From assembly GCF_009707865.1 (NCBI RefSeq), contig NZ_WMBA01000045.1, positions 1-64,000 of the forward strand: DNA of 64,000 nucleotides, in the 5' to 3' direction. The translations under genes and the position numbers were made by a program. Below the pieces are notes generated by a model. The model was not told the origin of the DNA. It was given only the letters and a program-made list of their open reading frames with translations, and searched no databases. Shown in pieces: positions 50,862 through 59,965 of the stretch (its first letter is position 1; every line of letters begins with the position of its first letter). Source of the DNA: Amycolatopsis pithecellobii. Its GTDB lineage: Bacteria; Actinomycetota; Actinomycetes; Mycobacteriales; Pseudonocardiaceae.

Positions 50862-51467
50862 CTACCGGTTCTTGGGGGCGGGTAGGTGCCAGCCGCGCCA
50901 GAGGGAGATCAGCCGGAGGCCGACCGCGAGTATTACTCCGGCGACGGTGGACAACGGCAGCGACCCCGTCGCCGCGACCAGTGCGACAGTCAGGACCGCC
51001 CCGGCCAGTGCCGAGATCGCGTAGAGCTCGCGGCGCAGCACGATCGGGATCTCGTTGACCAGCACGTCCCGGATGACCCCACCGCCAACCGCCGTGAGGG
51101 TTCCGATCAGCACCGCCGCCATCGGGCCCGCCGCCCGGTCCAGCGCGTAACTCGCGCCGGTGGCGGCAAACAGGCCCATCCCGAACGCGTCGAACACCAA
51201 CTCCAGCCGCCGCAAACGCGACAACCGCCCGTGCAGCACGAAAACCCCGAGTGACGCGCCCACGGCGACGGCGAGGGTCGGCCAGTGCGTGAACGCCGCC
51301 GGCGGGGACACGTTCAGCGCCAGGTCACGCAGCACACCACCGCCGGTTCCGGTGGCCAGCCCGACCACCACCACACCCAGTAGATCCAGCCGCCGCCGCA
51401 CGCCGACGACCGCACCGGACACGGCGAAAGCAGCGATCCCGATGAGGGACAACAGTTCCGGAATCAC
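50862..51467 (-). CDS. TRIC-type (UPF0126) cation channel family membrane protein
   Basis: 201 residues with seven hydrophobic segments in two repeats. The repeat signatures are ATGTGGGVLRDL and TAVGGGVIRDVLVNEIP, the glycine-rich kinks of prokaryotic TRIC channels, which conduct K+ as trimers. GTG 51467 gives the usual family length (about 200); upstream in-frame codons run into folD. It is probably downstream of folD in the same operon. Confidence 0.88.
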   Translation of the reverse strand: MIPELLSLIGIAAFAVSGAVVGVRRRLDLLGVVVVGLATGTGGGVLRDLALNVSPPAAFTHWPTLAVAVGASLGVFVLHGRLSRLRRLELVFDAFGMGLFAATGASYALDRAAGPMAAVLIGTLTAVGGGVIRDVLVNEIPIVLRRELYAISALAGAVLTVALVAATGSLPLSTVAGVILAVGLRLISLWRGWHLPAPKNR

Positions 51468-51519
51468 GGTTCGCAGTCTTCGTGAAGCGGCCACCAGGGC
51501 AGCGTCGACACCCCAAGGC

Positions 51520-52347
51520 TCACGGTCGGTTCTCCCGCGCCGCGCGCACAGTCTGGGCAAGCAGGACGGCGATGGTCATCGGGCCGACCCCGCCAGGTAC
51601 GGGGGTGATGTACGACGCGCGGTCCGCGGCGGCCTCGTACTCCACGTCACCCTTGTTGTCGGCGTAACCGGCGTCGACGACCACCGCGCCGGGCTTGATC
51701 CAGTCACCGCGGACCAGACCGGGCCGGCCGACCGCGGCAACAAGCACGTCCGCTTCGGACACCATGGCGGCCAGGTTCGTGGTCCGGGAATGACAGTAGG
51801 TGACCGTCGCGTTCCGGGCCAGCAACAGCATTCCGGCCGGTTTGCCGAGGATCGGGCTTCGGCCCACCACCACCGCATGCTTGCCGGACAACGGAATCTC
51901 GTAGGCGTCCAGCAGCGCCATGATTCCGCCGGGAGTGGCGGAGGCGAAACCGCCCTCCTCGAACGCCATCTTCGCGAACGACGTCCGGGTCACCCCGTCG
52001 ACGTCCTTCGCCGGGTCGATCGCCTCGAAGGCGGCGCGTTCGTCGATCTGGCCCGGCACGGGATGCTGCAGCAGGATGCCGTCCACGTCCGGATCCTCGG
52101 ACAGGTCCCGGATTCGTGCCACCAGCTCACCGGTGGTGGTGTCCGCGCCGAGTTCGATCCGCCGGGACTCCATGCCGACTTTCGCGCACCGGTTGGCCTT
52201 CATCCGGACATACGTGTGCGAGGCCGGATCGTCGCCGACGAGAATCGTGGCGAGCACCGGCTTCCGCCCGAGTCCGGCGACTTCCGCGCGCACCGCATCG
52301 AGCAGCTTCGCGGCCACCGCACGACCGTCCAGTATCTGTGCCGTCAT
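51520..52347 (-). CDS. folD: Bifunctional methylenetetrahydrofolate dehydrogenase/cyclohydrolase
   Basis: 275 residues. It interconverts methylene-, methenyl- and formyl-tetrahydrofolate with NADP. Key residues: the YVRMK block with the catalytic Lys (about 50), DGILLQHPVP (Q/P substrate site), VVGRSPILGKPAG (nucleotide site) and TPVPGGVGPMT. The ATG at 52347 fits the normal N-terminus MTAQILDG. Confidence 0.96.
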   Translation of the reverse strand: MTAQILDGRAVAAKLLDAVRAEVAGLGRKPVLATILVGDDPASHTYVRMKANRCAKVGMESRRIELGADTTTGELVARIRDLSEDPDVDGILLQHPVPGQIDERAAFEAIDPAKDVDGVTRTSFAKMAFEEGGFASATPGGIMALLDAYEIPLSGKHAVVVGRSPILGKPAGMLLLARNATVTYCHSRTTNLAAMVSEADVLVAAVGRPGLVRGDWIKPGAVVVDAGYADNKGDVEYEAAADRASYITPVPGGVGPMTIAVLLAQTVRAARENRP

Positions 52348-52392
52348 GCCCCATAGAAAACCACGGCGGGTGGCCGCCGACCGTGCCGGCCC

Positions 52393-52424
52393 GACCGTCC
52401 ACTTCGGACGTCAAGTGGACGGTC
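52393..52424. terminator. Perfect 12-bp hairpin
   Basis: GACCGTCCACTT (52393-52404) and AAGTGGACGGTC (52413-52424) pair without mismatch around eight bases. It overlaps the last codons and stop of the small gene at 52411-52599 and lies upstream of folD on the same strand. Probable terminator of the small gene. Confidence 0.65.
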
Positions 52425-52599
52425 GCGCCTGCGCCTGGCGCAGCCGCCGCCAGGCCAGCCGGAACGGGTCGCGGCCGGCGACCCGGCCGGTGCGGACGTC
52501 GAACCGGGCGGCGGCCAGCGCACGCGCCGCGTCCTGTTCGTCCACGTGATGTTCCTCGCAACGGCTCAGGAAAATGCGGAGGCGTCGTCCCTCGTCCAC
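52411..52599 (-). CDS. Small basic hypothetical protein
   Basis: 62 residues, Arg/Ala-rich, helical: DEGRRLRIFLSRCEEHHVDEQDAARALAAARFDVRTGR. Single Cys next to EEHH. No family is recognised, and the reading frame could be accidental in such GC-rich DNA. However, the helical amphipathic pattern and a hairpin at the 3' end support a gene. Confidence 0.5.
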   Translation of the reverse strand: MDEGRRLRIFLSRCEEHHVDEQDAARALAAARFDVRTGRVAGRDPFRLAWRRLRQAQARPST

Positions 52600-52704
52600 A
52601 TGAGGCAGCCTGCCCGGCCCGCCCCTCGCCAGGCCAGCTCAGGCGGCGCGGTTCACCAGGTCAGGCGACCGCAGCGGGCAAACACGGTGATGAGATCATG
52701 AGGT

Positions 52705-53061
52705 ATGCCTGACGAGCCGGAACAGCGGGTGATCGACCCGGGTGCGGTCGCGGCCGCGCTCGACGGCCTCGGTGACCGGGCGGTCGTACAGCAGTGGGCG
52801 GAACGGTTCTCGGTGCTGGCCGACCCGTCCCGGCTGACACTGCTGGTGTGCATCCATTACGCGGGTGAGATCGCGGTGACCGATCTCGCGGCGGTGGCCG
52901 GGATGACCGACACCGCCGTGTCACAGGCGCTGCGGCTGCTGCGCGCGCACGGGCTGGTGACCGGGCATCGCACCGGCCGCATCGTGCGTTACCGGCTCGC
53001 CGACGCCACCGTGCACGAACTGATCCACCACGTAAGGCCACATCCCGGCACGGTGCCGTAG
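52705..53061 (+). CDS. ArsR/SmtB-family metal-sensing repressor
   Basis: 118 residues. Winged helix with VLADPSRLTLLVCIHYAGEIAVTDLAAVAGMTDTAVSQALRLLRAHGLVTGHRTGRIVRYRL. The last helix carries DATVHELIHHVRPH, a Asp/His-rich pattern like the alpha-5 metal site of SmtB/NmtR/KmtR (Zn, Ni, Co). It has no transporter neighbour; the next gene is a phosphoglucomutase 27 bp downstream, an unexpected partner. Confidence 0.88.
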   Translation: MPDEPEQRVIDPGAVAAALDGLGDRAVVQQWAERFSVLADPSRLTLLVCIHYAGEIAVTDLAAVAGMTDTAVSQALRLLRAHGLVTGHRTGRIVRYRLADATVHELIHHVRPHPGTVP

Positions 53062-53088
53062 CGTGCCACGGCGGGTACGGTGCGAAGC

Positions 53089-53823
53089 ATGATCGGGCTA
53101 CCCGAAGGCATCTCCGCGTGCCTGTTCGACCTCGACGGTGTGCTGACCGGTACCGCCGCGCTGCACCGGGAAGCATGGAAACAGACGTTCGACGCCTTTC
53201 TGCGCGAGCGCGACGGGGACGGTTTCCGGCCTTTCACCGATGCCGACTACATCCAGCATGTGGACGGCCGCCCGCGTGCCGACGGCGTGCGGGAGTTCCT
53301 CGCCTCGCGCGGCATCACCCTGCCGGAAGGCGATCCGGACGACCCGCCGGGCCGGGCCACGGTCAACGGTGTCGGGAACCGGAAGAACGCACTGGTGCTG
53401 CACATCATCGACGAGCGCGGGGTGGATCCGTACCCGGGTTCCGTGCGATACCTCGAAGAAGCCGAGAAGGCGGGCATCGCGATCGCGGTCGTCACGTCAT
53501 CCGCGAACGGCGCCGCGGTACTGGAGGCAGCGAACCTGACCCGGTTCGTCCGGGCCCGTATCGACGGCTTGGTGATCCGGCGCGACGGCCTGCGCGGCAA
53601 GCCCGCACCGGACTCTTTTCTCGCCGGCGCCAAGGCATTGGGTGTCGAGCCCGCACGGGCCGCTGTGTTCGAGGACGCTTTGGCGGGCGTCGAAGCCGGC
53701 CGAGCCGGTAGTTTCGGTTACGTGGTAGGGGTGAACCGCGCCGACCAGGCGGACGAACTGCGAGCGCACGGCGCCGACGTCGTGGTGGACGACCTCGCGG
53801 ACCTGTTGGGGGCCAAGGCATGA
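53089..53823 (+). CDS. Beta-phosphoglucomutase-like HAD hydrolase
   Basis: 244 residues. HAD motif I FDLDGVLTG with nucleophile D14 and acid/base D16. Motif II VVTSSAN, the Lys in GKPAPDSFLAGAKALG, motif IV VFEDALAGVEAG. The cap domain lies between about 18 and 95. It converts beta-glucose 1-phosphate to glucose 6-phosphate. TGA overlaps the GH65 ATG (ATGA), as is usual for phosphorylase partners. Confidence 0.92.
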   Translation: MIGLPEGISACLFDLDGVLTGTAALHREAWKQTFDAFLRERDGDGFRPFTDADYIQHVDGRPRADGVREFLASRGITLPEGDPDDPPGRATVNGVGNRKNALVLHIIDERGVDPYPGSVRYLEEAEKAGIAIAVVTSSANGAAVLEAANLTRFVRARIDGLVIRRDGLRGKPAPDSFLAGAKALGVEPARAAVFEDALAGVEAGRAGSFGYVVGVNRADQADELRAHGADVVVDDLADLLGAKA

Positions 53824-56204
53824 GCGACCAAACCCGGGGGTACGAAACGGACCCATGGCGCCTGCGCTGGCGCGGGCTCGCCGTCGATCAGTTGCGGCGC
53901 ACCGAATCCACGTTCGCACTGGGCAATGGGCACATCGGGATCCGCGGCACGCTGGAGGAAGGCGAACCGCGCGGGCTGCCGGGGACCTACCTCAACGGCT
54001 TCTACGAGGAACACGAACTGCCCTATGCCGAGGCGGGTTACGGGTATCCCGAAGCGGGCCAGACCGTGGTGAACGTGACCGACGGCAAGATCATCCGGCT
54101 CCTGGTCGAAGACGAGCCGTTCGACATGCGGTACGGCACCGCCACGGCACACGATCGCACCCTCGATTTCCGCACCGGCACGCTCACCCGCAATACCGAA
54201 TGGGTCTCCCCCACCGGCCGTCGCGTGCTGGTGCGCACACAGCGCCTCGTTTCGTTCACGCAGCGCGCCGTGGTGGCGATCAGGTACGAGGTCGAACCGC
54301 TCGACGGTGACACGCAACTGGTGTTGCAGTCGGACCTGCTCGCGAACGAGCCCATCGTGTCGGACACGAGCGACCCACGGGTGGCCGCCGCGTTGCAGAG
54401 TCCGCTGGCCAGCGAGTTCTCCTTCGCCGAGGACTACCGCGCCGTGCTGGTGCACCAGACGCGACGGTCCGGGCTGCGGATGGCCGCTGGTATGGACCAC
54501 CTGATCGAATCGCCGGACGGGCTGCGCACCACGATCGCCGTGGAAGATGACCTGGCGCGCCTGACGGTCGCCGTGGACGTGCCGCACGGAAAGCGCCTAC
54601 AGCTCACGAAATTCCTCGCCTACGGGTGGTCCGCGCAACGGTCGATTCCGGCGCTGCGGGCGCAGGTCGACGCCGCGCTCGCGGGGGCGGTGCAGACCGG
54701 ATGGGACGGGTTACTGGCCGAGCAGAAGGCGTTCCTCGACGATTTCTGGGCCACCGCGGACATCCAGGTCGACGGGGACCCGGAACTGCAACAGGCGACG
54801 AGGTTCGCGTTGTTCCACATCCTGCAGGCCGGGGCCCGTGGGGAAAGCCGCGCCATCCCGGGCAAGGGTCTCACCGGTCCCGGTTACGACGGGCACGCTT
54901 TCTGGGACACCGAGTCTTTTGTGTTGCAGGTGCTGACGTACACGATGCCCGAAGCCGCACGGGACGCACTACGCTGGCGGCATTCCACTTTGGACAAGGC
55001 ACGGGAACGGGCGGCGCAGCTGGGGCTGCGGGGCGCGGCCTTCCCGTGGCGCTCGATCAACGGTGCCGAATGCTCGGCCTACTGGCCGGCCGGCACGGCC
55101 GCATTCCATGTCAGCGCCGATATCGCGGACGCCGTCATCCGGTACCTCGGCGCGACGGATGACGAAGAGTTCGAACGCTCTTGTGGCACGGAAATCCTCG
55201 CCGAGACAGCGCGATTGTGGATGTCATTGGGGCATTTCGACTCGCATAACCGGTTCCGGATCGACGGGGTGACCGGGCCGGACGAGTACTCCGCAGTGGC
55301 GGACAACAATGTCTACACCAATCTCATGGCGCGGCGGAACCTGCACGAAGCCGCCGCTTCCTGCACCCGGTTGCCGGATGTCGCCGCCGCACTGGAGGTG
55401 ACCGAGCAGGAGATCGAACGGTGGCGCGACGCCGCGGCCCGGATGTACGTTCCTTACGACGCGGAGCGAGGCATCCACCCGCAGTCGGAAGGGTTCACCG
55501 AACACCTGGACTGGGATTTCGCGCACACGCCGCTCGACGATTATCCGCTACTGTTGCACTACCCGTACTTCGATCTGTACCGGCGGCAGGTTGTGAAACA
55601 GGCCGATCTGGTACTGGCCTTACACTTGTGTGGCGATTCGTTCAGCCCGGAGGAGAAGGCGCGGAACTTCGCCTACTATGAGGCGCGTACCGTCCGCGAC
55701 TCGTCCCTGTCCGCGGCGACGCAGGCCGTGATCGCGGCCGAGGTGGGTCACCTGCAACTGGCCTACGACTATCTCGGCGAAGCGGCGCTCACCGACCTGC
55801 ACGACGTGCACAACAATGTCCAAAATGGACTACACATGGCGTCACTGGCCGGCGCGTGGCTGGGTTTCGTCGCAGGCTTCGGCGGGATGCGCGATCACAG
55901 CGGCGAGATCACCTTCGCACCACGCATTCCGTCCACATTGGATAGACTAGAATTTCGGATGTGCGTGCGGGACAGCAGGTTCTCCGTTGAGATATACGCC
56001 GACCGCGCCACATACCGGTTACTGTCAGGAAAGCCGGTGGAACTCACCCACCACGGGATGCCCTGCACCGTCGGCACCAACCCGGTGACACTGTCCATTC
56101 CCAGCATCACCCCAGGCCCCACCCCGGAACAGCCCGCAGGCCGCGCCCCCTCCCGCCGGAACCCGGAACGCCTGCGCCCAGCAAAACCCCTACCACACCC
56201 CTGA
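53820..56204 (+). CDS. GH65 disaccharide phosphorylase (trehalose/maltose/kojibiose type)
   Basis: 794 residues. N-terminal beta-sandwich (about 1-270) and an (alpha/alpha)6 barrel with GYDGHAFWDTESFVLQVL and GVTGPDEYSAVADNNVYTN, in which E489 is the expected general acid. HVNNVQNGLHMASLAGAW-like region near 665 is typical. Inverting phosphorolysis gives beta-glucose 1-phosphate, the substrate of the mutase encoded just upstream. The linkage cannot be told from sequence; trehalose or maltose are most likely. The last 40 residues are Pro/Arg-rich. Confidence 0.92.
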   Translation: MSDQTRGYETDPWRLRWRGLAVDQLRRTESTFALGNGHIGIRGTLEEGEPRGLPGTYLNGFYEEHELPYAEAGYGYPEAGQTVVNVTDGKIIRLLVEDEPFDMRYGTATAHDRTLDFRTGTLTRNTEWVSPTGRRVLVRTQRLVSFTQRAVVAIRYEVEPLDGDTQLVLQSDLLANEPIVSDTSDPRVAAALQSPLASEFSFAEDYRAVLVHQTRRSGLRMAAGMDHLIESPDGLRTTIAVEDDLARLTVAVDVPHGKRLQLTKFLAYGWSAQRSIPALRAQVDAALAGAVQTGWDGLLAEQKAFLDDFWATADIQVDGDPELQQATRFALFHILQAGARGESRAIPGKGLTGPGYDGHAFWDTESFVLQVLTYTMPEAARDALRWRHSTLDKARERAAQLGLRGAAFPWRSINGAECSAYWPAGTAAFHVSADIADAVIRYLGATDDEEFERSCGTEILAETARLWMSLGHFDSHNRFRIDGVTGPDEYSAVADNNVYTNLMARRNLHEAAASCTRLPDVAAALEVTEQEIERWRDAAARMYVPYDAERGIHPQSEGFTEHLDWDFAHTPLDDYPLLLHYPYFDLYRRQVVKQADLVLALHLCGDSFSPEEKARNFAYYEARTVRDSSLSAATQAVIAAEVGHLQLAYDYLGEAALTDLHDVHNNVQNGLHMASLAGAWLGFVAGFGGMRDHSGEITFAPRIPSTLDRLEFRMCVRDSRFSVEIYADRATYRLLSGKPVELTHHGMPCTVGTNPVTLSIPSITPGPTPEQPAGRAPSRRNPERLRPAKPLPHP

Positions 56205-56612
56205 AAAGGGCTGAAAGCCCGACCACCCACTCAAGGTGACGTCCCGTTGGGCCCGTCATCCCGGAGCCAGCCCGTCGGCGAGGCTCTCTTTTTGAGTCGC
56301 GCTCCGCGCGATGCCCTGGTTCCTTTCGCACGGAGGTGACCGGGCGCGGGCGCCCTCGTTGGACCCCCCGCCCCACTTCGCCGATCGTTGCGGAGGCTTC
56401 GTGTTGGTCCGGGGTGGGAGTGGGCGCTGGGTCTCCTCGGCGGCTTTTGTTGCACGGCGGCGGATTGTGCGTGGGTCGGGCACGCTCGGCCTTAATCGCC
56501 CCGCCGCCGCTCATCCGCGGGGCCGGGTGGTTCGGGTTCGCCTGCCTTCACCGCCCTGCGGCGGCTTGCACGTGCTTGGGCAGGGCGTCCGGACTCGCCG
56601 AAGACCTCGAGG
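56205..56612. other. 408-bp gap with a structured, possibly dispersed element
   Basis: No gene is supported. The stretch 56240-56600 is strongly patterned: runs of C and G, the perfect hairpin GGGCGC-GG-GCGCCC (56342-56355), partly complementary tracts near 56360-56377 and 56407-56430, and T-rich CTCTTTTTGAG near 56283-56295. Several frames are open by chance, as GC-rich DNA allows. It may be a dispersed intergenic repeat or a structured RNA. Confidence 0.45.
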
Positions 56613-56792
56613 CTAGTCCGGTGGCTCCGGTACCTGTTCCCCGGGCGGAGGCACGTCCTCCCGGTTCGGTACGTCCTCGACTTCATCCGTTTTGTCCACA
56701 TCCAGGTCCGGGTGTCGCAACCGTGGGAAGTCTGGGCCCAGTTTCTGGTCGTCATCGTCCTCGGACCGGTGTTTCGCGTGTTCTTGCGTCAT
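56613..56792 (-). CDS. Acidic 59-residue hypothetical protein
   Basis: ATG at 56792 to TAG at 56615-56613. The peptide starts MTQEHAKHRSEDDDDQ and continues with LGPDFPRLRHPDLDVDKTDEVED and a Pro-rich end. It is highly acidic, likely disordered. No family is known to me. The unusual Asp/Glu content and non-random codons (G/C third positions) support a real gene. No strong Shine-Dalgarno. Confidence 0.55.
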   Translation of the reverse strand: MTQEHAKHRSEDDDDQKLGPDFPRLRHPDLDVDKTDEVEDVPNREDVPPPGEQVPEPPD

Positions 56793-56887
56793 GGCACCGG
56801 CTTACCGCATTTCCCGCGAACGTCAAACCCGCCCATTTAATTCATCGTGTGTTGATTTCTCGCGGCAAGAGGCGCATCCTGAACAGC

Positions 56888-57265
56888 ATGGTTCTCTCCA
56901 AGAGGCTCGCCCGCTTCAACCGGGTCGCCACCAATCGCGTGGCGGGCAAGATCGTCGGCTGGGCACCGGGGTTCGGCAAGGTCGTGCATCGCGGACGCAA
57001 GTCCGGCCGCGAGTATCGGACACCGGTCAACGTGTTCGGCACCCCCACCGGCTACGTCGTCGCCTTGACCTACGGCGCGGGCGCGGACTGGGTCCGCAAT
57101 GTCCTCGCCGCCGGCGGGTGCGAGCTGGAAACCCGCGGCAAACTGGTGAAACTGACCAATCCCCGCGTCGTGCACGACGAGAAGCGTCAGGTGATGCCGC
57201 TCCCGGCACGCCAAATCCTGGGGCTCGTCCGCGTCTCCGAGTTCCTCTACCTGGACCGCGCCTGA
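56888..57265 (+). CDS. Deazaflavin(F420)-dependent nitroreductase-family protein
   Basis: 125 residues of the Ddn/FDOR-B split-barrel family. GRKSGREYRTPVNVFGTPTGYVVALTYGAGADWVRNVLAAGGCELETRGK carries the F420 phosphate/lactate binding pattern (GRKSG...TPV; GADWVRNVLA). Members reduce enones or nitro compounds, or bind lipids. ATG 56888 is used; the Shine-Dalgarno is weak. It converges with an F420-type LLM gene, with two bases between stops. Confidence 0.88.
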   Translation: MVLSKRLARFNRVATNRVAGKIVGWAPGFGKVVHRGRKSGREYRTPVNVFGTPTGYVVALTYGAGADWVRNVLAAGGCELETRGKLVKLTNPRVVHDEKRQVMPLPARQILGLVRVSEFLYLDRA

Positions 57266-57267
57266 CC

Positions 57268-58308
57268 TCAGTCCATCAGCTCCCGCAGCTGGCTCACGAC
57301 CTCGACCCGCCGCTGCACGCCCGGCTCGAGTAGCGACGCGTTCAACGTCGTCACCCCCGCCTCGGCGAACGCGGCCAGCCGCTCCTTGACATAACTCGCC
57401 GGGCCGATCAGCGAAATCGCCTCCACCAGCTCGGTGGGCACGGCGGCAGCCGCCTCGTCCTTCTTCCCATCCAGGTACAGATCCTGGATCTGCTTCGCCT
57501 CGGCCTCGTAGCCGTACTTGCACGCCAGCTCGTTGTAGAAGTTCTTGTCCCGCGCGCCCATTCCACCGACATACAGGGCGATCATCGGTCGCACCCAGTC
57601 AAGCATGTGCTTGACGTCATCACCGATCGCGACGGCCGCACCGACCATCACATCGAGCTCACCCAGCGACGGATCGCGCTTCGCCCTGCCTTCGGCCAGC
57701 GGCTCGCCCCATACACTCGCCGCCTTCTCCGGGTGGAAGAAGATCGGCTGCCAGCCCTCGGCGATCTCCGCCGTCATCGCGACATTCTTCGGCCCCAGCG
57801 ACGCAAGGATGATCGGGATCCGTTCGCGCACCGGGCGGTTGATCAACTTGAGCGGCTTCCCCAGCCCCGTGCCCTTCTCGGCCGGCAACGGGATCTGGTA
57901 GTGCTTGCCGTCGTGCACGACCCGCTCCCGCCGCCACACCTGCCGGCAGATCTCCACGATCTCCCGGGTCCGGCCCAGCGGCGCGTCGTAGCGCACTCCG
58001 TGAAAACCCTCGACGACCTGCGGTCCCGACGCGCCGATGCCCAGCGAGAACCGCCCGCCCGACACGAAGTCCAGGCCCGCGGCGGTCATCGCCGTCAAGG
58101 TCGGGGTGCGGGTGTAGAGCTGCAAGATGCCCGAGGCAAGCTCGACCCGCTCCGTCCGCGCGGCCAGATACCCGAGCTGACTGACCGCATCGAACGAGTA
58201 GGCCTCGGGCACGGACACGATGTCCAGCCCCACCTTCTCCAGCTCGACCACGTCGGCCACGCTTTCGGCGAAGCCGCCGGCGTAGGAAATGTGCGTTCCG
58301 ATGCGCAT
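57268..58308 (-). CDS. LLM-class F420-dependent oxidoreductase
   Basis: 346 residues. MRIGTHISYAGGFAESVADVVELEKVGLDIVSVPEAYSFDAVSQLGYLAARTERVELASGILQLYTR in segments at the N-terminus, SGGRFSLGIGASGPQVVEGFHG, and ASLGPKNVAMTAEIAEGWQPIFFHPE are typical of F420-dependent actinobacterial enzymes. GAGG lies eight bases before ATG 58308. The substrate is unknown; several mycobacterial relatives are paired with Ddn-like proteins, as here. Confidence 0.88.
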   Translation of the reverse strand: MRIGTHISYAGGFAESVADVVELEKVGLDIVSVPEAYSFDAVSQLGYLAARTERVELASGILQLYTRTPTLTAMTAAGLDFVSGGRFSLGIGASGPQVVEGFHGVRYDAPLGRTREIVEICRQVWRRERVVHDGKHYQIPLPAEKGTGLGKPLKLINRPVRERIPIILASLGPKNVAMTAEIAEGWQPIFFHPEKAASVWGEPLAEGRAKRDPSLGELDVMVGAAVAIGDDVKHMLDWVRPMIALYVGGMGARDKNFYNELACKYGYEAEAKQIQDLYLDGKKDEAAAAVPTELVEAISLIGPASYVKERLAAFAEAGVTTLNASLLEPGVQRRVEVVSQLRELMD

Positions 58309-58348
58309 CTGTGCCGCCTCCCGGGTGAGCGCTTGCTTACCTCGCACC

Positions 58349-59965
58349 CTACCGCACGGACGCAACCCAGTCCCGCACCACCGCGTCGAGCACCGCCAGC
58401 GGCAGGATCCCATGCCCGAGCACCGCATCGTGGAAGTCCCGGACGTCGAACGCGGCCCCGAGCGTCTGCTCGGCCTCCCCGCGCACCCGCTGGATCTCCA
58501 GCCGTCCCACCATGTACGACAGCGCCTGCCCGGGAACCCCCGCGTAACGGTCGATCTCCAGCTCGATCTCCACCGGCGCCATCGGCGTGTGCTCGCGCAG
58601 GTAGTCCACCGCCTGCTGCCGGCTCCACCCCAGCGCGTGCAACCCGGTGTCGACCACAAGCCGGCCTGCCCGCATCGAATCCTGCGTCAGCAGGCCGAAC
58701 CGCGACAGGTCGCTGGAATACAGCCCCATCTCGTCGGCGAGCCGCTCGGCGTAGAGGCCCCAACCCTCCACATAGGAATTGATGTCGGCGATCTTGCGCA
58801 GCAAGGGAACCTCGTCGAGGTTCATCGCCCCGCAGAGCTGGAAATGGTGCCCTGGCACGGCTTCGTGAAACGCGATCGCCTCGCTCATATGCCGGAAGCG
58901 TTCCCCTGCCTGCGCCGTGTTCGCGTAGTACACCCCCGGCCTGGTGCCCGCGAAATCCGGCGGGTTGTAGTACGCGATCGTGCCACCCTCGGCCTCACCG
59001 GGCGGCACCGGGCGCACCTCGCACGCCTGCGGCGGGATGGTGCGGAACCATTGCGGCGCAACGGCTTCCGCCCGGCGAATGGCCGAGCGCGCCCCGTCGA
59101 GCAGCTCTTCACCACTGCCCCAGCGCAGGGCCGGGTCCGTCCGCAGCCGCTCGAAGATCTCCGGCAGCTCGCCGGTGCCGAACACGCGCGAGCCCAGCTC
59201 CCGGTACTCCCCAGCCAGCGCGTCGATCATCCGCAGCCCGGTCTCGTGCAGGTCCCGTGCACTGTGGTCGGTGGTCGTGTGCACCCGGATGAGCCGTTCG
59301 TACCGCCGCTCCCCGTCCGGTTGCCAGCACAGCCCCGGCTGCTGCGGACCGAGTGCCCGCGGCACCAGCTCGTCGTTCAGGAAATCCCGGTACCGCGCGA
59401 AAGCGGGCCGCACGACATCGGTGAGCAACTCCTCCTGACGGTCCACAAAGGATGGTCCCACGAGACGCAGCGGATCCCGTTCCGGATGGGCGAGGTACCG
59501 GTCGAGGAAGTCAACCCCGGCCCGTACCAGGAAATCCGGCAGTTCGGCACCGCTTTGCCGCTCGATCACAGTGTCCACAAGGGACGGAATCGAGGCCAGT
59601 CGCGAAAGATACCCCGCGGTCTTCTCGTCATCGTCGAGCGACACCATCGGCAGCACGACCAGCAGCGAAAGCACCGGCGCGGCCAGCGTGTCACTGACCG
59701 AGAACTCCACCTCCGCGGCGGCCAGCCGGTCGGCGGCCGCGCGCGCCTGCTGCACGACCACCCCGCGGGTGACCGCGTCGCCCGCGGCGTTCTCGGCATG
59801 GTCGGCCAGCTCGCTGAACGTCGCGCGGTACCGCAGTTCGGCGTCGGCGCTGAAATCGGGCAGCCGCCCGTGATCGCCCGGCAACCCCAGCAGCGAAGGC
59901 ACCAGCGGATTCTGGTCGAACCAGATCCGCACGAAATCGTCGGCGATCTCGTCGATCTCGCTCAC
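58349..59965 (-). CDS. DUF885-family putative metallopeptidase (copy 1)
   Basis: 538 residues, cytoplasmic, no signal peptide. The zinc-site motif of the family is AIAFHEAVPGHHFQL (HExxxGHH) at about 370-380. The C-terminal half has YVEGWGLYAERLADEMGLYSSDLSRFGLL and GVPGQALSYMVGRLEIQ, the DUF885 blocks. GTG 59965 overlaps the TGA of the paralogue (GTGA). Probably a peptidase; no substrate is known. Confidence 0.85.
   Translation of the reverse strand: MSEIDEIADDFVRIWFDQNPLVPSLLGLPGDHGRLPDFSADAELRYRATFSELADHAENAAGDAVTRGVVVQQARAAADRLAAAEVEFSVSDTLAAPVLSLLVVLPMVSLDDDEKTAGYLSRLASIPSLVDTVIERQSGAELPDFLVRAGVDFLDRYLAHPERDPLRLVGPSFVDRQEELLTDVVRPAFARYRDFLNDELVPRALGPQQPGLCWQPDGERRYERLIRVHTTTDHSARDLHETGLRMIDALAGEYRELGSRVFGTGELPEIFERLRTDPALRWGSGEELLDGARSAIRRAEAVAPQWFRTIPPQACEVRPVPPGEAEGGTIAYYNPPDFAGTRPGVYYANTAQAGERFRHMSEAIAFHEAVPGHHFQLCGAMNLDEVPLLRKIADINSYVEGWGLYAERLADEMGLYSSDLSRFGLLTQDSMRAGRLVVDTGLHALGWSRQQAVDYLREHTPMAPVEIELEIDRYAGVPGQALSYMVGRLEIQRVRGEAEQTLGAAFDVRDFHDAVLGHGILPLAVLDAVVRDWVASVR

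Noticed and set aside
56311..56616. Possible 101-residue protein in the gap after GH65
   Set aside because: Composition is Arg/Gly/Pro-rich without domain pattern, other frames are open as well, and no ribosome-binding site was found.
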